A stretch of 11,882 bases of DNA from NCBI GenBank assembly GCA_023428865.1, contig JAEYWT010000221.1:1-11882 (forward strand), written 5' to 3'. How positions within the stretch are numbered: the stretch's first letter is position 1; the number at the start of each line of letters is the position of its first letter. This document shows positions 4,560 through 11,648 of this stretch, in pieces. The stretch is from Bacteroidota bacterium. GTDB taxonomy: Bacteria > Bacteroidota > Bacteroidia > Flavobacteriales_F > PHOS-HE28. The position numbers and the translations under genes are program-made. The notes under the pieces are model-generated. The model was given only the letters and a program-made list of their open reading frames with translations. It did no database searches and had not been told where the DNA came from.

Positions 4560-6073
4560 AGTCCACCGCGATAGTCATTGGAGCCGGTTTTTCCGGGATA
4601 GCAGCTGCAGCATCGTTGGCCCGCCGTGGCTTTGCCGTAACGCTGGTCGAGAAGAACGCAACCGCTGGCGGACGGGCCAGTGTTTGGCGGAAGGATGGAT
4701 TCACCTTCGACATGGGACCCAGCTTCTATTGGATGCCCGAGGTATTCGAGCGGTTCTTCGCCGAATTCGGCACAAAAGCCGCTGATCATTACGAACTGCG
4801 TCGACTGGACCCCTCGTACAAAGTGGTGTTCAGCGCCACGGACGACATGGCCGTTCCGGCCACCCGCAGCGCACAGCATGCGCTCTTCGAGCAGTTCGAA
4901 TCCGGTGCCGCAAAAGCGTTGGACCGCTTCTTAGCGGAAGCCAAGATCAAGTACGACCTCGGCATGGGCGAGTTGGTCTACCGGCCATCGCTCTCTTGGA
5001 TGGAATACGCCCACCCTGGTGTGATCATGGGCTTGTTGAAGACCTCGGTTCTCCGCTCTCTAAGAAAGCATGTGCAGGACCACTTCACCGAACCGAAACT
5101 TCGGGCGTTGATGGAATTCCCCGTGCTCTTCCTAGGAGCGGCCCCACAGCATACACCCGCACTGTACAGTCTAATGAACTACGCCGACCTGGAGCTAGGC
5201 ACCTGGTACCCGATGGGCGGTATGGGAAGCGTGGTGGATGGCATGCTGGCTGTGGCAAAGGCACAAGGTGTAACGGTGCAGACCTGTTGCACGGTGGATG
5301 CGATCATCGTGGAGGACGGTCGCGCGGTCGGCATCCGCACGCAGCAAGGTGAACTGCGCGCAGATGTGATCGTTGCGAGCGCCGATTACCATCACGTAGA
5401 GCAGCACCTACTGCCCGCAGAACATCGCATGTACACCCCGGCTTATTGGGCGGCCCGGAAAATGGCCCCTTCAAGTCTTCTGTTCTACATAGGCTTAGAC
5501 CGGACTTTACCGCGGCTGGAACACCACACCCTCTTCTTCGACGAAGAGTTGGACGTACACTCCGAAGAGATCTACACCAAGCCGAGTTGGCCAAGTAGAC
5601 CGCTCTTCTACGTAAGCTGTTCCAGTAAGACGGATCCATCGGTAGCACCGGCCGGGCACGAAAACATGGTGATCCTGATCCCCATAGCACCAGGGCTGGA
5701 AGACACCGATGCCATACGTGAACACTACTACGGCGTGGTGATGGAGCGAATGGCAGCCTACCTCGGCTTCGACCCGCGTCCACATGTGGTACTGAAGCGC
5801 AGCTACTGCATCAACGATCTGGAGCAGGATCACAATGCCTTCCGAGGCAACGCCTACGGTTTGGCGAACACCATCATGCAAACCGGTCCATTGCGCCCCA
5901 GCATGAAAAGCCGGAAGGTGCGCGGTCTGTATTACACTGGGCAACTCACGGTACCTGGTCCGGGTGTGCCGCCCGCGATAATCAGTGGGCAAGTGGTAGC
6001 GGAACTGATCGAGAAGGAGAACAAGACCACACGTAGCGCTACGACAGCGCGAGCAACATCGGTACCTGCATGA
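4556..6073 (+). CDS. crtI: Phytoene desaturase (CrtI type)
   Basis: 505 residues, usual for CrtI, starting at a GTG that overlaps the sigma factor stop. The N-terminal dinucleotide-binding fold begins IVIGAGFSG (residues 6-14) with VTLVEKNATAGGRA downstream. The C-terminal FAD-binding signature of carotenoid desaturases is GLYYTGQLTVPGPGVPPAI (about 457-475) followed by ISGQVVAELI. CrtI uses FAD to introduce double bonds into phytoene, normally to lycopene, at the membrane surface. DMGPSFYWMP (about 52-61) is also typical. Its TGA overlaps the crtB ATG (ATGA), so the next step of the pathway is translationally coupled. The closely related CrtN, CrtO and CrtD enzymes share the fold, but the neighbouring crtB and crtZ make phytoene desaturation the best reading. 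A tail of about 18 residues rich in T, R and A after the last helix is probably disordered. Confidence 0.95.
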   Translation: MKSTAIVIGAGFSGIAAAASLARRGFAVTLVEKNATAGGRASVWRKDGFTFDMGPSFYWMPEVFERFFAEFGTKAADHYELRRLDPSYKVVFSATDDMAVPATRSAQHALFEQFESGAAKALDRFLAEAKIKYDLGMGELVYRPSLSWMEYAHPGVIMGLLKTSVLRSLRKHVQDHFTEPKLRALMEFPVLFLGAAPQHTPALYSLMNYADLELGTWYPMGGMGSVVDGMLAVAKAQGVTVQTCCTVDAIIVEDGRAVGIRTQQGELRADVIVASADYHHVEQHLLPAEHRMYTPAYWAARKMAPSSLLFYIGLDRTLPRLEHHTLFFDEELDVHSEEIYTKPSWPSRPLFYVSCSSKTDPSVAPAGHENMVILIPIAPGLEDTDAIREHYYGVVMERMAAYLGFDPRPHVVLKRSYCINDLEQDHNAFRGNAYGLANTIMQTGPLRPSMKSRKVRGLYYTGQLTVPGPGVPPAIISGQVVAELIEKENKTTRSATTARATSVPA

Positions 6074-6912
6074 ACACCATCGACCTTTACAACCATGTGT
6101 GTTTGAAGGCCAGCCGAACCACTACGGGAAGCTATAGCACCTCCTTCTCGCTAGGCATCCGTTCGCTGGAGAAAGACCTACAAGGGCCGATCCATGCGGT
6201 CTACGGGTTCGTGCGCTTCGCTGATGAGATCGTGGACACCTTCCATGGTTTCGACAAGAAGACCTTGCTGGCCCGCTTCCGCGAAGACACGCATACGGCC
6301 ATACGAGAAGGCATCAGCCTGAACCCGATCCTACAGAGCTTCCAGTTGGTGGTGAACGGCTATGGCATCGAGGCAGAGCTGTACAACACTTTCCTGGACA
6401 GCATGGCCATGGACTTGGAAGATCGCACCTACGATCAGCGAAGCTACGAGACCTACATCCTCGGCAGTGCGGAGGTGGTGGGCCTCATGTGCCTGCGGGT
6501 TTTCTGCAAGAACGACGATGCGCTATACCAGCGGCTGAAACCATCGGCTATGAAACTCGGCTCGGCCTTCCAGAAGGTGAACTTCCTACGCGATCTTAAG
6601 GATGACCACATCAACCTGGGCCGCACGTATTTCCCAGGTGTGGATATCGCGTGCATGGACAAGGCCACCAAGGCACAGATCGAGGCCGACATCCACGCCG
6701 ACCTGGAAGCCGCCTTGGTGGGCATCAAGCAACTGCCACGCGGCTCACGGTTCGGCGTTTACATGGCCTATGTGTACTACCTGGCCCTCTTCAGGAAGAT
6801 CCAAGCGCTGCCCTGCGATCGTATATTGAAAGAACGAGTGAGTGTACCGAACAGGAACAAACTGGCGCTGCTCACCTCGAGCTATGTGCGCCATAGCCTT
6901 GGCCTGCTGTAA
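6070..6912 (+). CDS. crtB: Phytoene synthase
   Basis: 280 residues of the squalene/phytoene synthase family. It condenses two geranylgeranyl diphosphates to phytoene, the first committed carotenoid step. The two magnesium-binding aspartate motifs are present: DEIVD at residues 52-56 and DLKDD at 175-179 within NFLRDLKDD. The substrate-pocket SYSTSF (21-26) near the N terminus is also present, as is NLGRTYFP after the second motif. The ATG overlaps the crtI stop by 4 bases and the TAA overlaps the idi start (TAATG). Squalene synthase or diapophytoene synthase would be the main alternatives, but the order crtI-crtB-idi and the downstream crtZ favour C40 carotenoids. No truncation or missing catalytic residue seen. 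Confidence 0.95.
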   Translation: MNTIDLYNHVCLKASRTTTGSYSTSFSLGIRSLEKDLQGPIHAVYGFVRFADEIVDTFHGFDKKTLLARFREDTHTAIREGISLNPILQSFQLVVNGYGIEAELYNTFLDSMAMDLEDRTYDQRSYETYILGSAEVVGLMCLRVFCKNDDALYQRLKPSAMKLGSAFQKVNFLRDLKDDHINLGRTYFPGVDIACMDKATKAQIEADIHADLEAALVGIKQLPRGSRFGVYMAYVYYLALFRKIQALPCDRILKERVSVPNRNKLALLTSSYVRHSLGLL

Positions 6913-7448
6913 TGGAGAAGAAGACCATAGAAGAAGTGATCCTGGTAACGGCGCAGGACGAGGTGCGCGGCACCATGGAGAAGATCGAAGCCCACGTGCG
7001 GGGCGAGTTGCACCGTGCTTTCTCCATCTTCCTCTTCGATGATGCTGGCCGGATCCTACTACAACAGCGGGCAGCCACCAAATACCACTCACCATCGCTG
7101 TGGACCAATACATGCTGCAGCCATCCGCGCCCGATGGAGGACACGAGAAAGGCTGCGGATCGAAGGTTGCATGAAGAAATGGGCATGACCGCCACGCTCG
7201 AGCACCGCTTCGCCTTCACCTACCAGGCTGCCGTTGGTAACGGTTTGGTAGAGCACGAGTATGATCATGTGTTCTTCGGCAAGGCCACCACAGCCCCAGC
7301 ACCCGATCCGAACGAAGTGAGGCAATGGCGGTATGTTCCGGTGCATGAGCTTTCCAAAGAATTGGAAGAACATCCCGAGCGCTTCACCACGTGGTTGCGT
7401 ATTTGTTGGCCCTTGGTGAAGGAACACCTGCAACTGCAGCCGGCATGA
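6912..7448 (+). CDS. idi: Isopentenyl-diphosphate delta-isomerase, type 1
   Basis: 178 residues, Nudix fold. It interconverts IPP and DMAPP and so feeds the prenyl chain for carotenoids. Catalytic signatures are visible: TNTCCSHP (residues 65-72), whose second cysteine C69 aligns with the active-site cysteine of the E. coli enzyme; metal-binding histidines H28 and H34 (ELHRAFSIFLF); the Nudix-like AADRRLHEEMGM; and EHEYDHVFFG, carrying the catalytic and metal-binding glutamates. The presence of a metal-dependent type 1 enzyme is normal for Bacteroidota carotenoid clusters. It starts one base inside the crtB stop and its TGA overlaps the photolyase ATG (ATGA), giving a four-gene run with every junction overlapping. 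Confidence 0.93.
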   Translation: MEKKTIEEVILVTAQDEVRGTMEKIEAHVRGELHRAFSIFLFDDAGRILLQQRAATKYHSPSLWTNTCCSHPRPMEDTRKAADRRLHEEMGMTATLEHRFAFTYQAAVGNGLVEHEYDHVFFGKATTAPAPDPNEVRQWRYVPVHELSKELEEHPERFTTWLRICWPLVKEHLQLQPA

Positions 7449-8785
7449 AGAAGCCTCGCGTAAGCATCCATTGGTTCCGCAGGGATCTACGGTTGGCAGA
7501 CAACCATGGCCTCTACAGAGCACTTACCGAACACGGCGACGTGTTGCCGCTCTTCATTTTCGACACCAACATCCTCGACAAGCTCGCAACGCGTCAAGAC
7601 CGGCGTGTGGACTTCATCCACCGCACCTTGGTGGACATGGACGCCAGCCTTCGCGAAAGGGGAAGTGCGTTGCACGTGGCGCACGGCGACCCGCTGGACG
7701 TTTGGAAGAAGCTACTTGAACACTACGAGGTAACGGCCGTGACCGCCAACCACGATCACGAGCCCTATGCCGAAGAGCGCGACCAAGCCGTACGCGCGTT
7801 CCTCGAAGCGAACGGCATCGCGTTCCGCACCTTCAAGGATATCAGCATCTTCGAGCGTGATGAGGTGCTGAAGGATGATGGCAAACCGTACACGGTCTTC
7901 ACCCCATATGCGCGCAAATGGAGGGCCCTGTTCGATACACGCATGGCCGAACCCTTCCCCAGCGAGAAGCACTTGGGGCGACTTCACAAGCACAAAGGCA
8001 CACCCCTGCCGTCGCTTTCGACCATCGGTTTCGAGCGTACCGACCTTGAAGTGCCTCCGCTAGAAGTTAGTGACGAGCTGCTGCGACGTTACCACGACAC
8101 GCGCAACCTGCCTGCCATCAATGGCACCAGCAAGATGAGCACCCATTTGCGGTTCGGAACGGTAAGCGAGCGCGAGCTGGTGCGCCGCAGCTTGGCGTTG
8201 AGCCCCACCTACCTGAACGAATTGATCTGGCGTGAATTCTTCATGCAGATCCTCTGGCACTTCCCCCACCCGGAGCGTGCCTTCAAGCCGCCGTACGACA
8301 ACATACCCTGGCAGGCAGACGAAAAAGCTTTCAGGGTGTGGTGTGAAGGGCGGACGGGCTACCCCTTGGTGGATGCAGGCATGCGCGAGCTGAACGCTAC
8401 CGGCCTGATGCACAACCGAGTACGCATGGTAGTGGCCAGCTTCCTCACCAAGCATCTCCTACTGGACTGGCGTTGGGGCGAAGCCTACTTCGCTACGCAT
8501 CTGCTTGATTTTGAGCTTAGTAGCAATAACGGAGGCTGGCAATGGGCCTCAGGGTCCGGCTGCGATGCCGCACCCTACTTCAGGGTTTTCAACCCTACCT
8601 TGCAGATGGAACGCTTCGATCCTCAGTTAAACTATGTGAAGAATTGGGTTCCAGAGTATGGTAGTGCGAACTATGCAAAGCCGTTCGTCGTTCACGAAGT
8701 AGCCCGTAAGCGAGCGATCGAGACCTACAAGTCCGCGCTCGGCGAGAAGGGAGGAAGTGAACTACAAACCAAGCTCTTTGCATAG
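7445..8785 (+). CDS. phr: Deoxyribodipyrimidine photolyase (class I CPD photolyase type)
   Basis: 446 residues from ATG 7445, which overlaps the idi stop; an upstream GTG at 7391 lies inside idi and is rejected. The enzyme uses blue or near-UV light and FADH- to split cyclobutane pyrimidine dimers. The N-terminal alpha/beta antenna domain opens IHWFRRDLRLADNHGLYRAL (residues 8-27). The helical FAD domain includes KMSTHLRFGTVS, LNELIWREFFMQILWHFP, GYPLVDAGMRELNATGLMHNR and NNGGWQW (361-367). N361 corresponds to the E. coli asparagine near flavin N5, and W365/W367 to W382/W384, W382 belonging to the electron-transfer triad. These favour true CPD repair over a signalling cryptochrome. Co-transcription with carotenoid genes fits a light-protection regulon. 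Confidence 0.92.
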   Translation: MKKPRVSIHWFRRDLRLADNHGLYRALTEHGDVLPLFIFDTNILDKLATRQDRRVDFIHRTLVDMDASLRERGSALHVAHGDPLDVWKKLLEHYEVTAVTANHDHEPYAEERDQAVRAFLEANGIAFRTFKDISIFERDEVLKDDGKPYTVFTPYARKWRALFDTRMAEPFPSEKHLGRLHKHKGTPLPSLSTIGFERTDLEVPPLEVSDELLRRYHDTRNLPAINGTSKMSTHLRFGTVSERELVRRSLALSPTYLNELIWREFFMQILWHFPHPERAFKPPYDNIPWQADEKAFRVWCEGRTGYPLVDAGMRELNATGLMHNRVRMVVASFLTKHLLLDWRWGEAYFATHLLDFELSSNNGGWQWASGSGCDAAPYFRVFNPTLQMERFDPQLNYVKNWVPEYGSANYAKPFVVHEVARKRAIETYKSALGEKGGSELQTKLFA

Positions 8786-8787
8786 CC

Positions 8788-8949
8788 ATGCCACGTAAGA
8801 AGAAAGCCATCATCCTCAGCCAGCCGGTGAAAGACGGATTGAAGGCCATCAAAGTCAGGCTGGACGCACGAACCATCATCACGGTAGCGAGCAACAAGGC
8901 GCTGGAATTCTGGCGCACACGCTACCCCAAATTGGAGGTCATCGGCTGA
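8788..8949 (+). CDS. Small basic hypothetical protein, first of a tandem paralogous pair
   Basis: 53 codons from an ATG 2 bases after the photolyase stop. It begins MPRKKKAIILSQPV, continues IKVRLD (residues 21-26), RTIITV (28-33), and ends RYPKLEVIG. I do not recognise the family. It is lysine/arginine rich with alternating beta-like stretches, has no signal peptide or membrane segment, and contains no cysteine or histidine. A second copy with 37 of 53 identical residues follows 23 bases later. Differences between the copies are mostly conservative (V/I, L/V, A/S, R/K), with an unchanged length, which supports real coding and selection. It lies inside a densely packed operon, so co-expression with the photolyase is likely. 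A nucleic-acid-binding accessory role is a guess only. Confidence 0.75.
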   Translation: MPRKKKAIILSQPVKDGLKAIKVRLDARTIITVASNKALEFWRTRYPKLEVIG

Positions 8950-8972
8950 ACACCTCCGCAACGCAGAACGAA

Positions 8973-9134
8973 ATGCCACGCAAGAAGCCCGCTATCATCC
9001 TGGAACGTCCGATCAAAGCGGGAGTGAAGGAGATCAAGGTCCGTTTGGATTCTCGCACCGTGATCACGGTATCCTCCCAGAAAGCGCTCGCCTCCTGGAA
9101 GCAGCGCTACCCGAAGTTGGAAGTGATCAGCTAA
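8973..9134 (+). CDS. Small basic hypothetical protein, second of a tandem paralogous pair
   Basis: 53 codons, MPRKKPAIILERPI at the start, IKVRLD (21-26), RTVITV (28-33), W42 and RYPKLEVIS at the end; 70 percent identical to the protein encoded just upstream. The most constant parts are the N-terminal MPRKK, the AIIL strand, IKVRLD and the C-terminal RYPKLEVI. The pair differs most at residues 11-20 and 40-44. It starts 23 bases after its paralogue (a spacer without a strong ribosome site) and ends 3 bases before the ATG of the SRPBCC gene. Family unknown. The conservation pattern and placement show a recent gene duplication retained within the operon. Confidence 0.75.
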   Translation: MPRKKPAIILERPIKAGVKEIKVRLDSRTVITVSSQKALASWKQRYPKLEVIS

Positions 9135-9137
9135 GCC

Positions 9138-9614
9138 ATGGCACGGCACGTGTTGGAGCGATCGCAGGTATTGCCCATCACCCTTGATGCCGCATGGTCA
9201 TTCTTCAGCGGTCCACGCAACCTGGCGCGCATAACCCCGCCGGAAATGGGTTTTGTGATCCACGACTCGTTCGATGGTCGTGAAGCCTACACGGGCCAAC
9301 GCATCACCTATACGGTACGACCGCTACTAGGCATTCCCGTTCGTTGGGTAACACGGATCGAGGATGTACAAGCACCCGAAAGGTTCGTGGATACCCAAGA
9401 GAAAGGTCCCTACAAACACTGGCACCATACACATACCTTCGAGGCAGTTCCAACAGGTGTGCTCATGCGCGACCGCGTTGAATATGAATTGCCCTTTGGT
9501 GTGCTTGGTGACCTGATGCACACCTTGGTGGTGAAACGCAAATTGGATGGCATCTTCCGCTTCCGTGAGCGGACCTTGGAGCACATCTTTGCAGGAGGCA
9601 CCGAACCATCGTAG
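9138..9614 (+). CDS. SRPBCC (START/Bet v1-like) ligand-binding family protein
   Basis: 158 residues, the whole length of a single SRPBCC domain. The N terminus HVLERSQVLPITLDAAWSFF, then RNLARITPPEMGF (about residues 28-40), is the typical opening of the family's cell-surface-type group. WVTRIEDVQAPERFVDTQEKGPYKHWHHTHTFE and DRVEYELPFG follow as the curved beta sheet, with a long C-terminal helix (about 130-150). These proteins hold hydrophobic ligands in a deep cavity; some are cyclases or lipid carriers. There is no signal peptide. Its ATG is 3 bases after the preceding stop, and crtZ follows 20 bases later, so it belongs to the carotenoid operon. Binding or delivering a carotenoid or isoprenoid is a reasonable inference, not shown by sequence. 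Confidence 0.85.
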   Translation: MARHVLERSQVLPITLDAAWSFFSGPRNLARITPPEMGFVIHDSFDGREAYTGQRITYTVRPLLGIPVRWVTRIEDVQAPERFVDTQEKGPYKHWHHTHTFEAVPTGVLMRDRVEYELPFGVLGDLMHTLVVKRKLDGIFRFRERTLEHIFAGGTEPS

Positions 9615-9634
9615 CATTCGGTTGTTCCCCGATC

Positions 9635-10117
9635 ATGAGCATTTGGATGATCATCGGCATCGTAGCCATCACCTTCGTGGTGATGGAAGGCGTGGCGTGG
9701 GCAACGCACAAGTATGTGATGCATGGTTTCCTCTGGCACCTGCACGCCGATCACCACAAGAAGGACCACTACGGTTTCTTGGAACGGAACGACACCTTCT
9801 TCCTGATCTTCGCCGTTCCCAGCATGTGTCTATTCCTCGTGGGCAGTTGGCAAGGGCTGCACACGCCATGGCTATGGATCGGCCTGGGTATCCTGGTCTA
9901 CGGCATCGCCTACTTCTTCGTCCACGAGGTCTTCATACACCAGCGCATCAAATGGTTGCGCAACACCAACAGCACCTACTTCCTGGGTATCCGCAAAGCC
10001 CACAAGATCCACCACAAACACTTGGGGAAAGAAGACGGTGAGTGCTTCGGCATGCTGTGGGTGCCGTTGAAGTATTTCCGTGAAGCGCGGAAGACCTTAA
10101 CCCAACAGAAGCGTTAG
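9635..10117 (+). CDS. crtZ: Beta-carotene hydroxylase (CrtZ type, fatty acid hydroxylase superfamily)
   Basis: 160 residues, integral membrane di-iron oxygenase. Four histidine clusters are present: H25-x4-H30 (HKYVMH), H37-x2-H40-H41 (HADHH), H97-x4-H102 (HEVFIH) and H123-x2-H126-H127 (HKIHH). This is the CrtZ pattern. Hydrophobic segments lie near residues 2-22, 54-72 and 80-97. It adds hydroxyl groups at C3 and C3' of beta-ionone rings to give zeaxanthin, using oxygen and reduced ferredoxin. The substrate requires a lycopene cyclase, which is not in this window. It is the last gene of the operon, 20 bases after the SRPBCC gene; no clear terminator hairpin follows. Confidence 0.93.
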   Translation: MSIWMIIGIVAITFVVMEGVAWATHKYVMHGFLWHLHADHHKKDHYGFLERNDTFFLIFAVPSMCLFLVGSWQGLHTPWLWIGLGILVYGIAYFFVHEVFIHQRIKWLRNTNSTYFLGIRKAHKIHHKHLGKEDGECFGMLWVPLKYFREARKTLTQQKR

Positions 10118-10131
10118 AGCGAAGCCTCGCC

Positions 10132-10139
10132 TACCTTTG
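10132..10139 (+). promoter_or_regulatory. Candidate -7 element for the methyltransferase gene
   Basis: TACCTTTG matches the Bacteroidota -7 consensus TAnnTTTG, 14 bases after the crtZ stop. A start near 10146 gives a leader of about 20 bases to ATG 10167. It supports a transcription unit separate from the carotenoid operon and argues for the ATG rather than the upstream TTG at 10137, which lies within the box. Confidence 0.4.
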
Positions 10140-10166
10140 GAGACACCGTTACGCGGAACCATCGGT

Positions 10167-10955
10167 ATGGGCGAACAACTACAACGCATCGGATCCTATC
10201 TGAGCCATCTGGTGCGCGCGCGTTCGCGCCATGGTGTACACAGTCCCTTCGTGTACGACCTCATCACCCATGTACTGCGCCCCTCGGCTGCCTTGCCCGA
10301 ATTCCAGACCATCGAAGTCCTGCGCGCCGATCTGTTGGCGAGCGAGCAGACCATTCGGGTCAACGACCTTGGCGCTGGTTCCCGCGTATTCGACGAGCCC
10401 ACCCGGGCGGTGGCCGAGATCGCCAAGACCGCTTTGAAACCGGCCAGCGAAGCCCAATTGCTCTTCCGCCTGGCACGCTACTTCCAAGCCACGAACGTAT
10501 TGGAGCTGGGCACCTCCTTCGGCCTCACCACCTTGTATCTGGCCCTTGGTGCGGAAGAAGGCACCGTACATACCATTGAAGGGTGCCCGCAGACCATGCG
10601 GATAGCGCAGCACCATTTCGACCAGCTGAAGCAGCGCAACATCAAGCCGGTGCTAGGCAGCTTCCGCAGCAAATTGCCGGAGACCCTGCAAAAGATGGGC
10701 AGCGTGGACCTCGTCTTCCTGGATGGGCACCACGCCAAGGAACCCACCCTGGAATACTTCGAGCAATGCCTGGCCCAGGCCCATGCCAACACGGTCTTCA
10801 TCTTCGACGACATCCATTGGAGCCGCGACATGGAGCAGGCGTGGGAACTGATCAAAGCCCACCCTCGTGTAACGGTAAGTGTAGACCTGTACGACCTGGG
10901 TCTTGTCTTCCTACGAACCGAGCAAGTCAAGGAGCATTTCACCCTTCGCTATTGA
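10167..10955 (+). CDS. Class I SAM-dependent methyltransferase (O-methyltransferase-like)
   Basis: 262 residues from ATG 10167; the longer frame from TTG 10137 starts inside a candidate promoter element. The Rossmann-fold motif I is VLELGTSFGLTTLYLA (residues 111-126), the acidic residue after strand 2 is in HTIEG (135-139), and the post-II strand is VDLVFLDGHH (180-189), with IFDDIHWS (212-219) after it, resembling the catechol-type O-methyltransferase layout. The N-terminal RHGVHSPFVYDL (21-32) precedes the fold. It transfers a methyl group from SAM; the substrate is unknown. Carotenoid methylation is conceivable from the neighbouring crtZ, but the probable separate promoter and the lack of a carotenoid-specific signature keep this weak. 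Confidence 0.85.
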   Translation: MGEQLQRIGSYLSHLVRARSRHGVHSPFVYDLITHVLRPSAALPEFQTIEVLRADLLASEQTIRVNDLGAGSRVFDEPTRAVAEIAKTALKPASEAQLLFRLARYFQATNVLELGTSFGLTTLYLALGAEEGTVHTIEGCPQTMRIAQHHFDQLKQRNIKPVLGSFRSKLPETLQKMGSVDLVFLDGHHAKEPTLEYFEQCLAQAHANTVFIFDDIHWSRDMEQAWELIKAHPRVTVSVDLYDLGLVFLRTEQVKEHFTLRY

Positions 10956-11003
10956 ACGATGTCGATCAGCTAACAGCCGATCCTCACATCAACCCATCCA
11001 TAC

Positions 11004-11555
11004 ATGAAGATCTACACCCGCACCGGCGACCACGGGCAGACCAGCTTGCTCGGCGGCCAGCGCGTACCCAAGGATAGTCTGCGAATAGAAGCGTATGGCA
11101 CGGTGGATGAACTGAACAGTCATATCGGCTTGTTGCGCGATCACGAGAACGGCCGCCTCAACGACCTGCTGATCCCCATCCAAGAGAAGCTCTTCACACT
11201 GGGTTCTCGCCTTGCGAGTGGAACGGATGAACAGGCCGAGAAATTCAAGGTACCCGCGATCACCGATGCCGACGTAGCCACGTTGGAGACCGAGATGGAC
11301 CGGATGGATGCGGAGTTGCCCGAGATGCGCAACTTCATCCTGCCCGGCGGGCATGTAGCCGCTTCGCAGGCGCATGTGTGCCGCACGGTGTGCCGCCGGG
11401 CCGAACGCCTAACCGTGACCCTGGCCACCCAGGAGCCAGTAGCAGAGATCGTGGTGCGGTACCTGAACCGGCTAAGCGACCTGCTTTTCGTCCTCGCCCG
11501 GCACATCGCCCATGTGCATGGCGTGGCCGATACGCCCTGGAAGCCCCGCCAATAG
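11004..11555 (+). CDS. pduO: Cob(I)alamin adenosyltransferase, PduO type
   Basis: 183 residues, a five-helix bundle of the PduO/MMAB family. It transfers the adenosyl group of ATP to cob(I)alamin to make adenosylcobalamin. Family signatures are complete: the ATP loop YTRTGDHGQTSLLGG (residues 4-18), RIEAYGTVDELNS (27-39), FILPGG (111-116), CRRAER (130-135) and YLNRLSDLLFVLAR (153-166). It begins 48 bases after the methyltransferase stop with no visible promoter, so the two may be co-transcribed. No B12-dependent enzyme or B12 riboswitch is seen in the window. Adenosylcobalamin is the chromophore of CarH-type light repressors of carotenoid genes, so its closeness to the operon is of interest, though no CarH gene is present here. 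Confidence 0.93.
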   Translation: MKIYTRTGDHGQTSLLGGQRVPKDSLRIEAYGTVDELNSHIGLLRDHENGRLNDLLIPIQEKLFTLGSRLASGTDEQAEKFKVPAITDADVATLETEMDRMDAELPEMRNFILPGGHVAASQAHVCRTVCRRAERLTVTLATQEPVAEIVVRYLNRLSDLLFVLARHIAHVHGVADTPWKPRQ

Positions 11556-11605
11556 GGCCTTTTCGGTCGGTTGAAAAGTACCGGGGCCACAGTCGGCGAT
11601 CCGGC

Positions 11606-11613
11606 TATATTTG
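11606..11613 (+). promoter_or_regulatory. Candidate -7 element for the DUF2795-like gene
   Basis: TATATTTG fits TAnnTTTG exactly. A start near 11620 leaves a leader of about 29 bases to ATG 11649 and supports that start over the in-frame upstream ATG/TTG region at 11571. No convincing -33 element is at the right distance. Confidence 0.4.
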
Positions 11614-11648
11614 CGGCCAATTTCACGGACCCTAACACGGCCTTTTCG

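Noticed and set aside
7391..7444. Upstream GTG start for photolyase
   Set aside because: It lies within idi; ATG 7445 overlaps the idi stop in the ATGA pattern used throughout the operon and starts at the expected distance from the RRDLRL motif.
9547..10041. 164-codon plus-strand open frame overlapping the SRPBCC and crtZ genes
   Set aside because: Histidine/proline/arginine-rich shadow frame of crtZ with no recognisable domain; crtZ has all four histidine clusters in the other frame.
11559..11578. CTTTTC/GAAAAG hairpin after pduO as a terminator
   Set aside because: Only 6 weak base pairs, no T run after the 3' arm.
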